A DNA stretch of 64,000 nt from Micromonospora fulviviridis (GTDB taxonomy: Bacteria; Actinomycetota; Actinomycetes; Mycobacteriales; Micromonosporaceae): positions 109,394 to 173,393 of the forward strand of contig NZ_BMRA01000004.1 of NCBI RefSeq assembly GCF_014648395.1, given 5' to 3'. The notes under the pieces were generated by a model. The model did not search any database. It had not been told where the DNA came from and was given only the letters and a program-made list of their open reading frames with translations. A program made the translations under genes and the position numbers. Position 1 is the first letter of the stretch. Each line of letters starts with the position of its first letter. Shown here in pieces: positions 23,964-32,949 of this stretch.

Positions 23964-24884
23964 TTACCACTCGACCGCACCGCAGGCCCCGGGAGACGCT
24001 CCGGGTTCGATCTGCAACGTGGCGTGATCGATGGAGAAGTCCTCGTGCAGGGCGGTCCGGGCGGCGGCCAGCACCTCGCCCACCTCGGCGCCCGGGGCCA
24101 TGGTCAGGTGCGCCGAGGCCACCTCCATGCCCGAGGTGAGCGTCCAGACGTGCAGGTCGTGCACCTCGGCGACGCCGGGCACCGCGGCCAGCCGGTCGTG
24201 TACCGCGGTCACCTGGACGTGCTCCGGGGCCGCCTGCACCAGGATGCGGACGGCGGCCCGGCCGAGCCGCCAGGTGCGCGGCAGGATGAACAACCCGATC
24301 GCCACGGCGACCAGCGGGTCGGCCCACCACCAGTCGGTGAGCGCGATGACCACGGCGGCCCCGATCACCCCGAGCGAGCCGAGCAGGTCGCCCAGCACCT
24401 CCAGGTACGCCCCGCGCAGGTTGATGCTCTCCTCGGCGCCCGCACGCAGCAGCGCGAACGCGGCGATGTTGGCGAGCAGGCCGAGCACCGCCACGGCGAG
24501 CATCGGCCCGGCGAGCACCTCCGGCGGCTCGCCGAACCGGCGTACCGCCTCGACGAGGACGTAGACCGCCACGGCGCCGAGCAGCACGGCGTTGGCCAGC
24601 GCGGCCAGCACCTCGAGCCGGTAGAGCCCGAAGGTGCGCTGCGGGTCGGTGTCGGCGCGCCGGGTGGCGGTGATCGCGGCGAGGGCCATGCCGATGCCGA
24701 GGACGTCGGTGAACATGTGCCCGGCGTCGGAGAGCAGGGCCAGCGAGCCGGTGGCGAACGCGGCCACCGCCTCGACCGCCATCAGGGCGGTGAGCAGCCC
24801 GAACGCGGCCCAGAGTCGACCCCGGTGACGGTGCGCGGCGTTGGTCACCGCGCCGCTGTGGTCATGACCTGCGCCCACGCCCAC
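23964..24884 (-). CDS. Cation diffusion facilitator (CDF) metal exporter
   Basis: 306 aa. The N-terminus has a short His-rich head (G-H-D-H, H-R-H-R), then six TM helices and a cytoplasmic domain from about residue 210 (H-D-L-H-V-W-T-L-T-S-G). The transport site is H-x3-D in helix II (A-G-H-M-F-T-D), but helix V reads E-V-L-G-D where Zn/Cd-type CzcD proteins have H-V-L-G-D, which may change metal preference. GTG at 24884 is used; GTG at 24878 is also possible. A 9-4-9 inverted repeat upstream suggests metal-responsive repression. It sits downstream of the helicase on the same strand. Confidence 0.9.
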   Translation of the reverse strand: MGVGAGHDHSGAVTNAAHRHRGRLWAAFGLLTALMAVEAVAAFATGSLALLSDAGHMFTDVLGIGMALAAITATRRADTDPQRTFGLYRLEVLAALANAVLLGAVAVYVLVEAVRRFGEPPEVLAGPMLAVAVLGLLANIAAFALLRAGAEESINLRGAYLEVLGDLLGSLGVIGAAVVIALTDWWWADPLVAVAIGLFILPRTWRLGRAAVRILVQAAPEHVQVTAVHDRLAAVPGVAEVHDLHVWTLTSGMEVASAHLTMAPGAEVGEVLAAARTALHEDFSIDHATLQIEPGASPGACGAVEW

Positions 24885-24920
24885 ACCCTCTCGTCCACCG
24901 CCCCGGCCGGGCTCAATCTA

Positions 24921-24942
24921 TGCTCACATCGCTATGTGTGCA
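24921..24942 (-). promoter_or_regulatory. Inverted repeat upstream of the CDF gene
   Basis: TGCTCACAT-CGCT-ATGTGTGCA matches at 8 of 9 positions in an AT-richer patch 37-58 bp before the start. Size and setting fit an ArsR/SmtB-type metal-sensor operator. No arsR-like gene is adjacent. Confidence 0.5.
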
Positions 24943-24964
24943 AATGAGCGCCGGGGAGCCGTCA

Positions 24965-27079
24965 TCAGCCGACCGGGTCGAGCGTGGTGAGGCGCTGGGT
25001 GGCCCGGGAGAGCGCCACGTAGAGGGTGCGGACGCCCGACCCCGGGTCGGCCCGGATCTCGCTCGGGGCGACCAGCACCACGCCGTCGTACTCCATGCCC
25101 TTGGCCTGGAGGCTCGTCACCACCTGGAGCCGGCCGCCGAGGTCGCCCAGCCAACCGGCCACCTCGTCCCGGCGCGGCACCGGCGTGATCACACCCACCG
25201 TGCCCTCGACCTCGGCCAGCAGCGTGCGGGCCGGCGCCGCGGCGGCGGCGAGCAGGTCGGTGGCGGGCACGGTCCGCTCGACCGGCGCCACGCCGGTCGA
25301 GCGGACGGCGGTGGGCAGCGCGAGGTCCGGGTGGACGCGGCGGATCTCCGCGGCCGCCACCGCGAAGATCTCCGCCGAGTTGCGGTAGTTGGTGGTCAGC
25401 TCGTACCGGTACCGGCGGCGCCGGCCCAGCGCCTGGTCGCGGGCCCGGGACAGCTCCTGCGGGTCGCCGGTCCAGGCGGTCTGCGCCGGGTCGCCCACCA
25501 CGGTCCAGGAGGCCAGCCGGCCGCGCCGGCCGATCATCCGCCACTGCATCGGCGAGACGTCCTGCGACTCGTCGACCACCACGTGGGCGTAGTCGCGGTA
25601 GTCCTCCGGGCGCTCCCGGGCCGCGGCCCGTGCGGCCCGCTGCCGGTCGGCGGCCGTGCTCAGCTCGCGGACGCCGCCGGCCAGCTGGAACGGGTCCCGC
25701 TTCGGCCTCGCCCGCTGCACCGGCTTGCCGAGCAGCGCGTCCAGCTCGTCCAGCAGCGCCACGTCGGCGATGGTGAGCCCCTCGGCGTCCAGGCTCCGGT
25801 ACGCCTGCGTCAGCAGCCGGATCTCGGCCCCGGAGAGGACGCCGCCGCCGTACCGGCGCAGCCGCTCCGGGCGGGCCAGCCAGTCCAGCACGTGCCGCGG
25901 GTGCAGCCGGGGCCACCAGGCCTTGAGGAACTCGCGGAACTCCGGCCGCTCGATGATCTCGTCCTCGAACGCGGGCTGCTCCGGCAGCCGGCCGACCCGC
26001 AGCGTGCGGGCCTGCGCCCAGAGTGCCGCGAGCACCGCGTCGAAGGCCGCCCGGCGCACCTCGTTGCGGCGCGCGCCGCGGGACAGCGCCCGGTCCCGGA
26101 CCGCGTCCAGCTCGGCCCGCTCCAGCCGGAGCAGCTCGCCCCGGTAGAGCAGGCGCAGCTCGGTGGGGGAGTCGGGCACCGCGTCCCGGACCGCGCGCTC
26201 CAGCACCCGGCGCATCCGCAGCGACCCCTTCACGGCGGCCACCTCGGGCGGGTCGGTCCGGGTCGCCGACAGGCCCGGGAAGAGCGAGCCGAGCGAGTGC
26301 AGGGTGGCGGTCTCCTCGCCGAGCGACGGGAGGACCGAGGCGATGTACTCGACGAACACGCTCGACGGGCCGACCACCAGGATGCCGCCGCCGGCGTACC
26401 GGGCCCGGTCGGAGTAGAGCAGGTACGCGGCGCGGTGCAGGGCCACCGCCGTCTTGCCGGTGCCCGGCCCGCCGGAGACGATCGTGACGCCGTTGCCGGG
26501 GGAGCGGATCGCCTCGTCCTGCTCCCGCTGGATGGTGCTCACGATGTCCCGCATGCCCCGGCCGGTGGCCCGGGAGAGGGTGGCCAGCAGCGCGCCGTCG
26601 CCGACCACCGCCATGTCCGGCGGCGCCGACTCCGGGTCCAGCAGGTCGTCCTCGATGCGGGTGACCCGCTCCGCCGACGACTGGATCGTGCGCCGCCGCA
26701 CCACACCGCGGGGCTCTGCGGGGGTGGCCTGGTAGAACGCGGCGGCGGCCGGCGCCCGCCAGTCCACCACCAGGGTCTCGGCGTTCTCCCCGCGTACGCC
26801 GAGCCGCCCCACGTGCAGCACCTGCCCGGTGCGCAGGTCCAGCCGGCCGAAGACCAGCCCCTCGTGCTCGGCGTCCAGCACGTGGCGGCGCTGCGCCGCG
26901 TGGAAGACCATCGCGTCCCGCTCGACCAGCGCCCCGAAGTTGCCGACCCGGGCCAGCCGGTAGCCCTCACGCTCGGCGTCGGCGGCCGACCGACGCAGTT
27001 CGGCCAGCCGGGCGTACACCCGGTCGAGATGCCGTTGTTCGACGGCCATCTCCCGTTCCAGGGTGGTCTGGTCGCTCAA
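24965..27079 (-). CDS. HelD/HelR-type superfamily 1 helicase-like protein
   Basis: 704 aa. It begins with a coiled-coil arm (L-E-R-E-M-A-V-E-Q-R-H-L-D-R-V-Y), then Walker A (V-S-G-G-P-G-T-G-K-T, near residue 205), Walker B (V-V-V-D-E-S-Q-D-V), the Y-R-N-S motif and a final Y-V-A-L-S-R-A-T. The arm-plus-split UvrD layout is typical of HelD, which binds RNA polymerase and recycles stalled complexes; some actinobacterial HelR proteins protect against rifamycins. The start is TTG at 27079 with AGGAG 8 nt upstream. I looked for a rifamycin-associated element upstream and did not find a clear one. Confidence 0.85.
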   Translation of the reverse strand: MSDQTTLEREMAVEQRHLDRVYARLAELRRSAADAEREGYRLARVGNFGALVERDAMVFHAAQRRHVLDAEHEGLVFGRLDLRTGQVLHVGRLGVRGENAETLVVDWRAPAAAAFYQATPAEPRGVVRRRTIQSSAERVTRIEDDLLDPESAPPDMAVVGDGALLATLSRATGRGMRDIVSTIQREQDEAIRSPGNGVTIVSGGPGTGKTAVALHRAAYLLYSDRARYAGGGILVVGPSSVFVEYIASVLPSLGEETATLHSLGSLFPGLSATRTDPPEVAAVKGSLRMRRVLERAVRDAVPDSPTELRLLYRGELLRLERAELDAVRDRALSRGARRNEVRRAAFDAVLAALWAQARTLRVGRLPEQPAFEDEIIERPEFREFLKAWWPRLHPRHVLDWLARPERLRRYGGGVLSGAEIRLLTQAYRSLDAEGLTIADVALLDELDALLGKPVQRARPKRDPFQLAGGVRELSTAADRQRAARAAARERPEDYRDYAHVVVDESQDVSPMQWRMIGRRGRLASWTVVGDPAQTAWTGDPQELSRARDQALGRRRRYRYELTTNYRNSAEIFAVAAAEIRRVHPDLALPTAVRSTGVAPVERTVPATDLLAAAAAPARTLLAEVEGTVGVITPVPRRDEVAGWLGDLGGRLQVVTSLQAKGMEYDGVVLVAPSEIRADPGSGVRTLYVALSRATQRLTTLDPVG

Positions 27080-27188
27080 CGCGGGGGCTCCTGTGGTCAG
27101 ACGGCGGGCTGAATGAGGGTACGGGCCGCCGGACCGGCCGCTGTCGGGGCCATGCCGTTGCCCGCTGCCCGCCGGTGCGGGATGCCCG

Positions 27189-28130
27189 TTATCCGGACGT
27201 TCCCACCCGTTGCCCGGACGTTCCCGCGTCCCTCCCCGTGAGCACCTGGTGCAGCACCCCGGCGACGGCCGCGTTCACGTCGTCGGGGCGTTCCATCATC
27301 AGCATGTGACCGGCGCCGGGGCAGACGGTCAGCTCGGTGGTGGGCAGCGCCGCGGCGATCGACTCGGCGCACGGCGGCGGGGTGAGCCGGTCCCGGTCGC
27401 CGACGAGCGCGGCGGCCGGCAGCCGGCCCAGCGCCGCGAGGGTGTCCAACCGGTGCTGGGTCCCGATCGAGGCGCGGAAACCGCCGATCGAGCGCAGCGA
27501 GGCGTGCGCCACCGCCGAGGTGACCAGCCGGATGTCGGCCGGGTCGCAGCGGTCGCCGAACAGCATCCAGCGGATGCTCGGGCGCAGGGCGCGCAGCAGC
27601 GCGTGTGGCGGGCGCCAGGCGCCGCAGCGGGCCAGCACCCCGGCGCCGGTGGTCTCGGCGAGCCGGATCAGCCGGGCGATCCGGGGGGAGAGCCCGTAGA
27701 CGGTGTGGGTGTGCCCCTCGGCGGTGGTGGAGACGAAGACCAGGCCGGCGGTGCGGCCGGCGAAGTGCTCGGGGTGGCGGTGGGCGTACTCCATCACGGT
27801 CATGCCGCCCATCGAGTGCCCGACCAGCACGATCCGCCCGGACGGGACGATCTGGTCGACCACGGCGGCCAGGTCGTCGCCGAGCTGGGCCAGCGTGGCG
27901 GTGCGCAGCGCCATGCAGCTCGACCGGCCGTGCCCGCGGGCGTCGTAGGTCACCACCCGGACCCGCTCGCCGAAGCGCTCACGCAGGTCGGCGAGCTGGC
28001 GGTGCCAGCTGCGCCCGTCCAGCGTCCAGCCGTGCAGCAGGATCGCGGTGACCTCGGCGTCGACCGGCCCGGCCGCCGCCACGTGCAGGCGTACGCCGTC
28101 GGGTAGCCGCACCTCCAGGTGCTCCGGCAT
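27189..28130 (-). CDS. Alpha/beta hydrolase
   Basis: 313 aa. ATG at 28130 has GGAGGTGG 5-6 nt upstream. It contains the oxyanion H-G-W-T-L-D, the nucleophile elbow G-H-S-M-G-G and a final G-A-G-H-M catalytic His. An Asp in G-D-R-D-R fits the triad. The lid is long (about residues 150-220). The substrate is not predictable. The C-terminal tail has a duplicated 7-residue unit (G-T-S-G-Q-R-V) from a 21-bp tandem repeat near 27186-27227. It diverges from the carbonic anhydrase. Confidence 0.88.
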   Translation of the reverse strand: MPEHLEVRLPDGVRLHVAAAGPVDAEVTAILLHGWTLDGRSWHRQLADLRERFGERVRVVTYDARGHGRSSCMALRTATLAQLGDDLAAVVDQIVPSGRIVLVGHSMGGMTVMEYAHRHPEHFAGRTAGLVFVSTTAEGHTHTVYGLSPRIARLIRLAETTGAGVLARCGAWRPPHALLRALRPSIRWMLFGDRCDPADIRLVTSAVAHASLRSIGGFRASIGTQHRLDTLAALGRLPAAALVGDRDRLTPPPCAESIAAALPTTELTVCPGAGHMLMMERPDDVNAAVAGVLHQVLTGRDAGTSGQRVGTSG

Positions 28131-28282
28131 CAGTCCACCTCCCCGGGCCGACCGGTGTCTGTCACACCGGAGTGACCCGGCGGTAACACCGGCGTACCCG
28201 TCATGACAACACGGCAACCGGGGTGGTGAGAAGATTCCCAACCCGCCTTCGCGCCGTCGGATCGGTGACCAGGCTGGAGGGC

Positions 28283-28894
28283 ATGCCGCCCACCCCCGCC
28301 GCCCGGACGCCCCGGGCCGCCCTGGCCGAGCTGCTCGCCGGCAACCGGCGCTTCGTCAGCGGGCAGCCGGTGCACGGCCACGACGTCACCGCCGCCGCGG
28401 CGGTGGCCTCCGGCGACCAGCAGCCGTACGCGGTGTTGCTGGGCTGCATCGACTCCCGGGTGCCGCTGGAGGCGATCTTCGACCAGACGTTCGGCTCGAT
28501 CTGCGTGATCCGCACCGGCGCGCACGTGCTCGACCGGGCGGTCTGCGGCTCGATCGAGTACGTGGTGGGGCAGCTCGGCGTGCGGCTGGTGATGGTGCTC
28601 GGGCACGAGCGCTGCGGCGCGGTGGGCTCGGCGGTCGACGCGCTGCGCAGCGGGCGGCGGCCGGGTGGCTCGCTGGGCTACGTGGTGGACCGGATCGCGC
28701 CGGCCGTCCACGAGGTCGGCGCGGACGACCCGGACGCCCACCGGATCGCCATCCGCCGGCACGTCCGGCGGACGGTGGCCACCCTGCGCGCCGACGACCT
28801 GCTGGCCGGCCCGGTCGGGGCCGGGGAGGTCGCCGTGGTCGGCGCCCTTTACGACCTGGCCACCGGCGAGGTGGCGCTGCTGCCGGAGGAGTGA
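28283..28894 (+). CDS. Beta-class carbonic anhydrase
   Basis: 203 aa from ATG 28283, preceded by GGAGG; an in-frame GTG 60 bp upstream is less likely. Zinc ligands and active-site residues are visible: L-G-C-I-D-S-R-V (Cys, Asp/Arg dyad) and G-H-E-R-C-G-A-V (His and Cys). It interconverts CO2 and bicarbonate; bicarbonate feeds carboxylases such as those supplying malonyl-CoA. There is no signal peptide, so it is cytoplasmic. It is a single gene followed by a perfect terminator. Confidence 0.92.
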   Translation: MPPTPAARTPRAALAELLAGNRRFVSGQPVHGHDVTAAAAVASGDQQPYAVLLGCIDSRVPLEAIFDQTFGSICVIRTGAHVLDRAVCGSIEYVVGQLGVRLVMVLGHERCGAVGSAVDALRSGRRPGGSLGYVVDRIAPAVHEVGADDPDAHRIAIRRHVRRTVATLRADDLLAGPVGAGEVAVVGALYDLATGEVALLPEE

Positions 28895-28901
28895 GCAGAC
28901 A

Positions 28902-28936
28902 GAACCGCCCGCCGGGGTGACCCCGGCGGGCGGTTC
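28902..28936. terminator. Bidirectional terminator after the carbonic anhydrase
   Basis: Perfect 16-bp arms 28902-28917 (GAACCGCCCGCCGGGG) and 28921-28936 with a 3-nt loop, between convergent genes. Confidence 0.88.
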
Positions 28937-28958
28937 GTGGTGTCGCGGGTGAGGGCGC

Positions 28959-29288
28959 TCAGCCCTCGAAGACGCCGGCCTCGACGAGACGCTTCTCGGT
29001 CTTGTCCCAGCCGTGGTCCGGGTGGGTGGCGGCCAGCGCGTTGATCTCGGCGCGCAGCTTGGCGGCGTGGCCGGCGGCGGCCAGCACCCGGAGCTCCTCG
29101 ACGAAGGCCTCGGAGTCGGTGCGCAGGTGCGCGGTCTTGCCGTTGGTCAGGTTGCGCACGTAGGCGTGCTTGCCGCCGTTGAGCGGGATCAGGTACTTGA
29201 ACTCGCCCAGCACGCTGAGGGCGCCACCCTGGCCAGCCTGGCCGGCCCGGACTGACGCGCGCGCGGTCTTAGAGGTGTTGCTCGCCAC
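28959..29288 (-). CDS. Conserved small hypothetical protein
   Basis: 109 aa from GTG 29288 with AAGGAG 7 nt upstream. A Ser/Ala/Gly-rich N-terminus of about 28 residues precedes a compact domain: strands G-E-F-K-Y-L-I-P-L-N-G-G-K-H-A-Y-V, then helices (S-E-A-F-V-E-E-L-R-V-L) and a H-P-D-H-G-W-D-K tail. It is soluble, with no signal or metal motif. I do not recognise the family. Codon use matches a real gene, and it is bounded by a terminator downstream and a long promoter region upstream. Confidence 0.7.
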   Translation of the reverse strand: MASNTSKTARASVRAGQAGQGGALSVLGEFKYLIPLNGGKHAYVRNLTNGKTAHLRTDSEAFVEELRVLAAAGHAAKLRAEINALAATHPDHGWDKTEKRLVEAGVFEG

Positions 29289-29619
29289 GGAGGTACTCCT
29301 TGCAGACGTACGGGAGGACGGAAAACGTCCGGGGGCTGTATGTGCGGTTTGACGCCCGGGGTGAGCGTCAGCCCGCGAAGACGTGCGGCGGCACAGAACC
29401 GCCCAGAGAACTGTACACGACCTCGACGCCTGGCTGGTCGTCGCGCCGTCAGGGAGCACAACCGGGTCAGCCGCCCGGGTATTTCCCGGTCACCGGCACC
29501 GGCGAATTTTCCGATTCGCTGGCGCACCATCCGTCACTCGGGTCATCATGTGTTCCATAGGCCACTCGGGTGGACGAGGTCGTAGGGGAAGACGCACCTC
29601 GGCTCACCGGGAGGTCACC
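29289..29619. other. 331-bp divergent promoter region
   Basis: No gene is seen. It should carry the promoters of the 109-aa gene (minus) and the DUF3145 gene (plus). On the minus strand TACAGT (29411-29416 as ACTGTA) is a fair -10 candidate. No clear dyad operator was found. Confidence 0.45.
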
Positions 29620-30111
29620 GTGCCAACGCGTGGCGTCGTATACGTCCACTCGACCCCGCTCGCCGTGTCCTCGCACGTCGAGTGGGCGATCGCGCGCGTC
29701 CTCGCCGCGCCGGTCAACCTGCACTGGACGGCCCAGCCCGTCGATCCCGGGGCGCGGCGCGCCGAGTGCGGGTGGACCGGCAGCCCGGGGACGGGCGCCG
29801 AGCTGGCTGCTGCCCTCCGGCAGTGGCCCATGATCCGTTTCGAGGTCACCGAGGAGCCCAGCCCCGGAGCCGACGGCGAGCGCTTCATGTACGTCCCGGG
29901 GCGCGGCCTGTTCCGGGCCACCGTCGGCGCGGCCGGCGACATCCAGCTCGGCGAGGACCGGCTGCGCAGCATCATGGCGTCCGCCCGTGCCCCGGAGGCG
30001 CTCGCGCACGCCCTGGACAAGGCGCTCGGCACCGCCTGGGACGCCGAGCTGGAGCCCTACCGCTACGCCGGGGACGGCGCCCCCGTGACGCTGCTCACCC
30101 GGGTGGGCTGA
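29620..30111 (+). CDS. DUF3145 family protein
   Basis: 163 aa from GTG 29620 with GGGAGG upstream. It fits DUF3145, a family found across actinobacteria: G-V-V-Y-V-H-S-T-P at the start, W-A-I-A-R-V-L, R-F-E-V-T-E-E-P-S-P-G-A-D-G-E-R near the middle, and G-A-A-G-D-I near residue 105. The function is unknown. It is soluble, with no signal. The NagZ-like gene follows 34 bp later on the same strand but seems to have its own -10 element. Confidence 0.85.
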   Translation: MPTRGVVYVHSTPLAVSSHVEWAIARVLAAPVNLHWTAQPVDPGARRAECGWTGSPGTGAELAAALRQWPMIRFEVTEEPSPGADGERFMYVPGRGLFRATVGAAGDIQLGEDRLRSIMASARAPEALAHALDKALGTAWDAELEPYRYAGDGAPVTLLTRVG

Positions 30112-30132
30112 CGGAAGGTCAAGTTGCCCCGA

Positions 30133-30138
30133 TACGGT
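30133..30138 (+). promoter_or_regulatory. -10 element of the NagZ-like gene
   Basis: TACGGT ends 7 nt before the GTG at 30146. CTGACG about 19 bp further upstream could be the -35. This implies a leaderless mRNA. Confidence 0.45.
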
Positions 30139-30145
30139 GGGGCGC

Positions 30146-31867
30146 GTGTCGATTTCCCCGCGCCGCGCCGGCGTCGCGCTCGCCGCACTGACCGCGCTGC
30201 TCGTCTCCGGGTGCTCGGGTGAGCCGGAACGGCCCCGACCCACCCCGTCGAGCCCGGCGCCGGCCCCGTCGTCGGCCGCCCCCACGCCGACCGGCGCCGA
30301 CCCGGCCGCCCGGGCGGCCGCCCTGGTGGCGACGCTCTCCGACGAGGACCTGGTCGGCCAGGTGCTGATGCCGTACGCGTACGGCAGCTCGGCCACTAAG
30401 GTCTCGCCCGGTTCGGCGGCCGGCAACCGGGCCCTGGCCGGGGTCGACACCCCCGCCGAGATGGTCGCGAAGTACCGCCTCGGCGGCCTCATCCTGGTCG
30501 GCTTCAGCGCCGACGACCCCACCTCGGGCAACCAGGCCACCACCAACGTCGACAACCCGAAGCAGGTCCGCGCGCTGACCGACGGGCTGCGCGAGGCCGC
30601 CGGCCGGCTGCCCGCCGGCCCCGCCCCCTTCCTGATCGGCACCGACCAGGAGTACGGCGTGGTCACCCGGATCACCGACGGGGTGACCCTGCTGCCCAGC
30701 CCGCTGGCCGCCGGGGCCGCCGGCAACCCGGCGCTGACCGAGGCCGCCTGGCGGGCCGCCGGCGCCGAGCTGGCCGCCATGGGCGTCAACCTCGACTTCG
30801 CCCCGGTCGCCGACGTGCTGGCCACCCGCAGCACGGTGATCGGCTCCCGCTCCTTCGGCGCCGACCCGAAGACCGCCTCGGCGCAGGTGGCCGGCGCGGT
30901 CCGCGGACTGCAGGCCGAGGGGGTCGCGGCCAGCGTCAAGCACTTCCCCGGGCACGGGCTGAGCGCGGCCGACTCGCACACCGACCTGCCGGTGGTCGCG
31001 CAGTCCCGGGCCGTGCTGGACCGCACCGCGTTCCCGCCCTTCCACGCCGGGATCGACGCCGGCGCCATGGCGGTGATGTCGGCCCACCTGGACGTCAGGG
31101 CGGTCGACCCGGGCACCCCGGCCACCTTCTCCCGCAAGCTCCTCACCGACGTGCTCCGCGGCCAGCTCGGCTTCCAGGGCGTGGTGATCACCGACGGGAT
31201 GAACATGGCCCCGGCCAAGCGGTGGTCGCCCGGGGAGGCCGCGGTCCGGGCGTTGAACGCCGGCAACGACCTCATCCTGATGACCCCGAACGTGGGCCAG
31301 GCGTACGACGGCCTGCGGGCCGCGCTCAAGGACGGCTCGCTGCCCCGGACCCGGCTGGTCGAGGCGGTCACCCGGGTGCTGACCATGAAGTTCAAGCTGG
31401 CCGACCGGCCGGCGCCGGCGCTGTCGACGCTGGACAGCGCCGCGCACCGCAAGGCCGCCGCCGACCTGGCCGCCGCCGCGGTGACCATGCTGCGCGGTCG
31501 CTGCGGCAGCCCCGTGGCCGGTCCGGTCACCGTCACCTCCTCCGGGGGACGGGACCGCACCCGGGCCGCGCTGGCCGAGGCGCTCACCGCCGCCGGGGTG
31601 AAGGTGGTGCCGAGCGGCGGCACCGTGGTGCACCTCGTCGGGTACGGCGACGGCAGCAAGGACCTGCGCGCCGACGCCACCGTGACGGTGGCCATGGACA
31701 CCCCGTACGTGCTGGCCGGGGCGAAGTCGCCGACCCTGCTGGCCACCTACTCGTCCACCCGGGCGTCGATGACCGCGCTGGCCGCGGTGCTCGCCGGCAA
31801 GGCCCGCCCGACCGGCCGCGCCCCGGTGCCGGTGTCCGGCCTGCCGGCCACCACCTGCGGCACCTGA
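30146..31867 (+). CDS. NagZ-like GH3 beta-N-acetylhexosaminidase lipoprotein
   Basis: 573 aa. A signal with lipobox L-V-S-G-C (near residue 21) is followed by a Pro/Ser spacer. The GH3 barrel spans about residues 50-420, with the NagZ hallmark K-H-F-P-G-H-G and the nucleophile Asp in V-V-I-T-D-G-M-N-M. A smaller C-terminal alpha/beta domain follows. NagZ enzymes remove GlcNAc from peptidoglycan fragments; as a lipoprotein this one acts outside the membrane. GTG at 30146 is preferred to GTG 30137 because TACGGT just upstream would make 30146 the first codon of the transcript. Confidence 0.9.
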   Translation: MSISPRRAGVALAALTALLVSGCSGEPERPRPTPSSPAPAPSSAAPTPTGADPAARAAALVATLSDEDLVGQVLMPYAYGSSATKVSPGSAAGNRALAGVDTPAEMVAKYRLGGLILVGFSADDPTSGNQATTNVDNPKQVRALTDGLREAAGRLPAGPAPFLIGTDQEYGVVTRITDGVTLLPSPLAAGAAGNPALTEAAWRAAGAELAAMGVNLDFAPVADVLATRSTVIGSRSFGADPKTASAQVAGAVRGLQAEGVAASVKHFPGHGLSAADSHTDLPVVAQSRAVLDRTAFPPFHAGIDAGAMAVMSAHLDVRAVDPGTPATFSRKLLTDVLRGQLGFQGVVITDGMNMAPAKRWSPGEAAVRALNAGNDLILMTPNVGQAYDGLRAALKDGSLPRTRLVEAVTRVLTMKFKLADRPAPALSTLDSAAHRKAAADLAAAAVTMLRGRCGSPVAGPVTVTSSGGRDRTRAALAEALTAAGVKVVPSGGTVVHLVGYGDGSKDLRADATVTVAMDTPYVLAGAKSPTLLATYSSTRASMTALAAVLAGKARPTGRAPVPVSGLPATTCGT

Positions 31868-31962
31868 CCGGGTCGGCGCCCGGCGACCCACCCGGCCCTG
31901 ACCTGCCCGACTGGTAGCGTCGGCCCCGTCCGCCGCCACCAGGGAACCGGGGGTCGAGTGTC

Positions 31963-32949
31963 GTGACCGCGCCGCAGCCGGCCCTGTCCGTGGTGGTGCC
32001 GATGTTCAACGAGGAGGCCGTCCTCCCGCTGCTCGCCGTCCGGCTGCGCGGCGTGCTGGACGGGCTCGGCGAGGCGTACGAGGTGGTGGCCGTCGACGAC
32101 GGCAGCACCGACGGCACCGCGGCGGCGCTGGCCGCGCTGCGGGCCGGCTGGCCGGAGCTGCGGGTGCTCCGGCTGCGCCGCAACAGCGGTCACCAGGCCG
32201 CCCTGCACGCCGGCCTGCTCCGCGCCCGGGGCGCGTACGTGGCCAGCATCGACGCCGACCTCCAGGACCCGCCCGAGGTGATCGTCGAGCTGCTCCGCCG
32301 GGCCCGCACCGACGGCCTGGACGTGGTCTACGCCGTGCGGGCCGACCGCAGCCGGGACACCCGGTTCAAGCGGTGGACCGCGGGCGGCTACTACCGCCTG
32401 GTCCGGCGGCTGGTCGGCGAGCAGGTCCCCGCCCAGGCGGGCGACTTCCGGCTGCTCAGCCGGGCCGTCGTGGAGGCGCTGCGGGAGCTGCCCGAGCGCG
32501 CCCCGGTGCTCCGGCTGGTGGTGCCCTGGCTCGGCTTCCCCAGCGGCGAGGTGACCTACGAGCGGCAGGAGCGCGCCGCCGGCCGGACGAAGTACCCGCT
32601 GTCCCGGATGGCCGGGCTGGCCGCCGAGAGCGTCACCAGCTTCTCCGCCGCCCCGCTGCGGGTGGCCACCTGGCTGGGCCTGGTCGGGGTGGCGGTCTGC
32701 GGGGTGCTCGTGGTGGTGGCGGTGCTGGCCTGGTTCGCCGGCGCCACGGTCAGCGGCTGGCCCTCGCTCTACGTGGCGATCCTCTTCCTCGGGGCGGTGC
32801 AGCTGCTCTGCCTCGGCCTGCTCGGCGAGTACGTGGCCCGGATCTACACCGCCGTGCAGGGCCGGCCCGCGTATCTGGTGGCCGGCGACAGCGCCGCCGC
32901 CGGTCCGGCCCATCCGGATCCCGCCGAGCTGGCCGACAGCCTGCGGTGA
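31963..32949 (+). CDS. GT2 glycosyltransferase (polyprenyl-phosphate sugar synthase type)
   Basis: 328 aa. The GT-A domain shows V-V-V-P-M-F-N-E-E, V-D-D-G-S-T-D-G, and the D-x-D-like D-A-D-L-Q-D-P-P metal site. Two C-terminal TM helices (about 235-260 and 270-295) match the DPM1/GtrB-type subgroup, which loads a sugar on polyprenyl phosphate at the inner membrane face. A TAGCGT hexamer at about 31915-31920 is a likely -10. The stop overlaps the start of the large membrane protein downstream, so the two probably work as donor maker and sugar-using transferase. Confidence 0.88.
   Translation: MTAPQPALSVVVPMFNEEAVLPLLAVRLRGVLDGLGEAYEVVAVDDGSTDGTAAALAALRAGWPELRVLRLRRNSGHQAALHAGLLRARGAYVASIDADLQDPPEVIVELLRRARTDGLDVVYAVRADRSRDTRFKRWTAGGYYRLVRRLVGEQVPAQAGDFRLLSRAVVEALRELPERAPVLRLVVPWLGFPSGEVTYERQERAAGRTKYPLSRMAGLAAESVTSFSAAPLRVATWLGLVGVAVCGVLVVVAVLAWFAGATVSGWPSLYVAILFLGAVQLLCLGLLGEYVARIYTAVQGRPAYLVAGDSAAAGPAHPDPAELADSLR

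Noticed and set aside
27080..27190. Possible rifamycin-associated element upstream of the HelD-like gene
   Set aside because: GGGCAACGGCATGGCCCC (minus strand, about 27147-27164) has similar ends to the published element but lacks its core, so I do not claim it.
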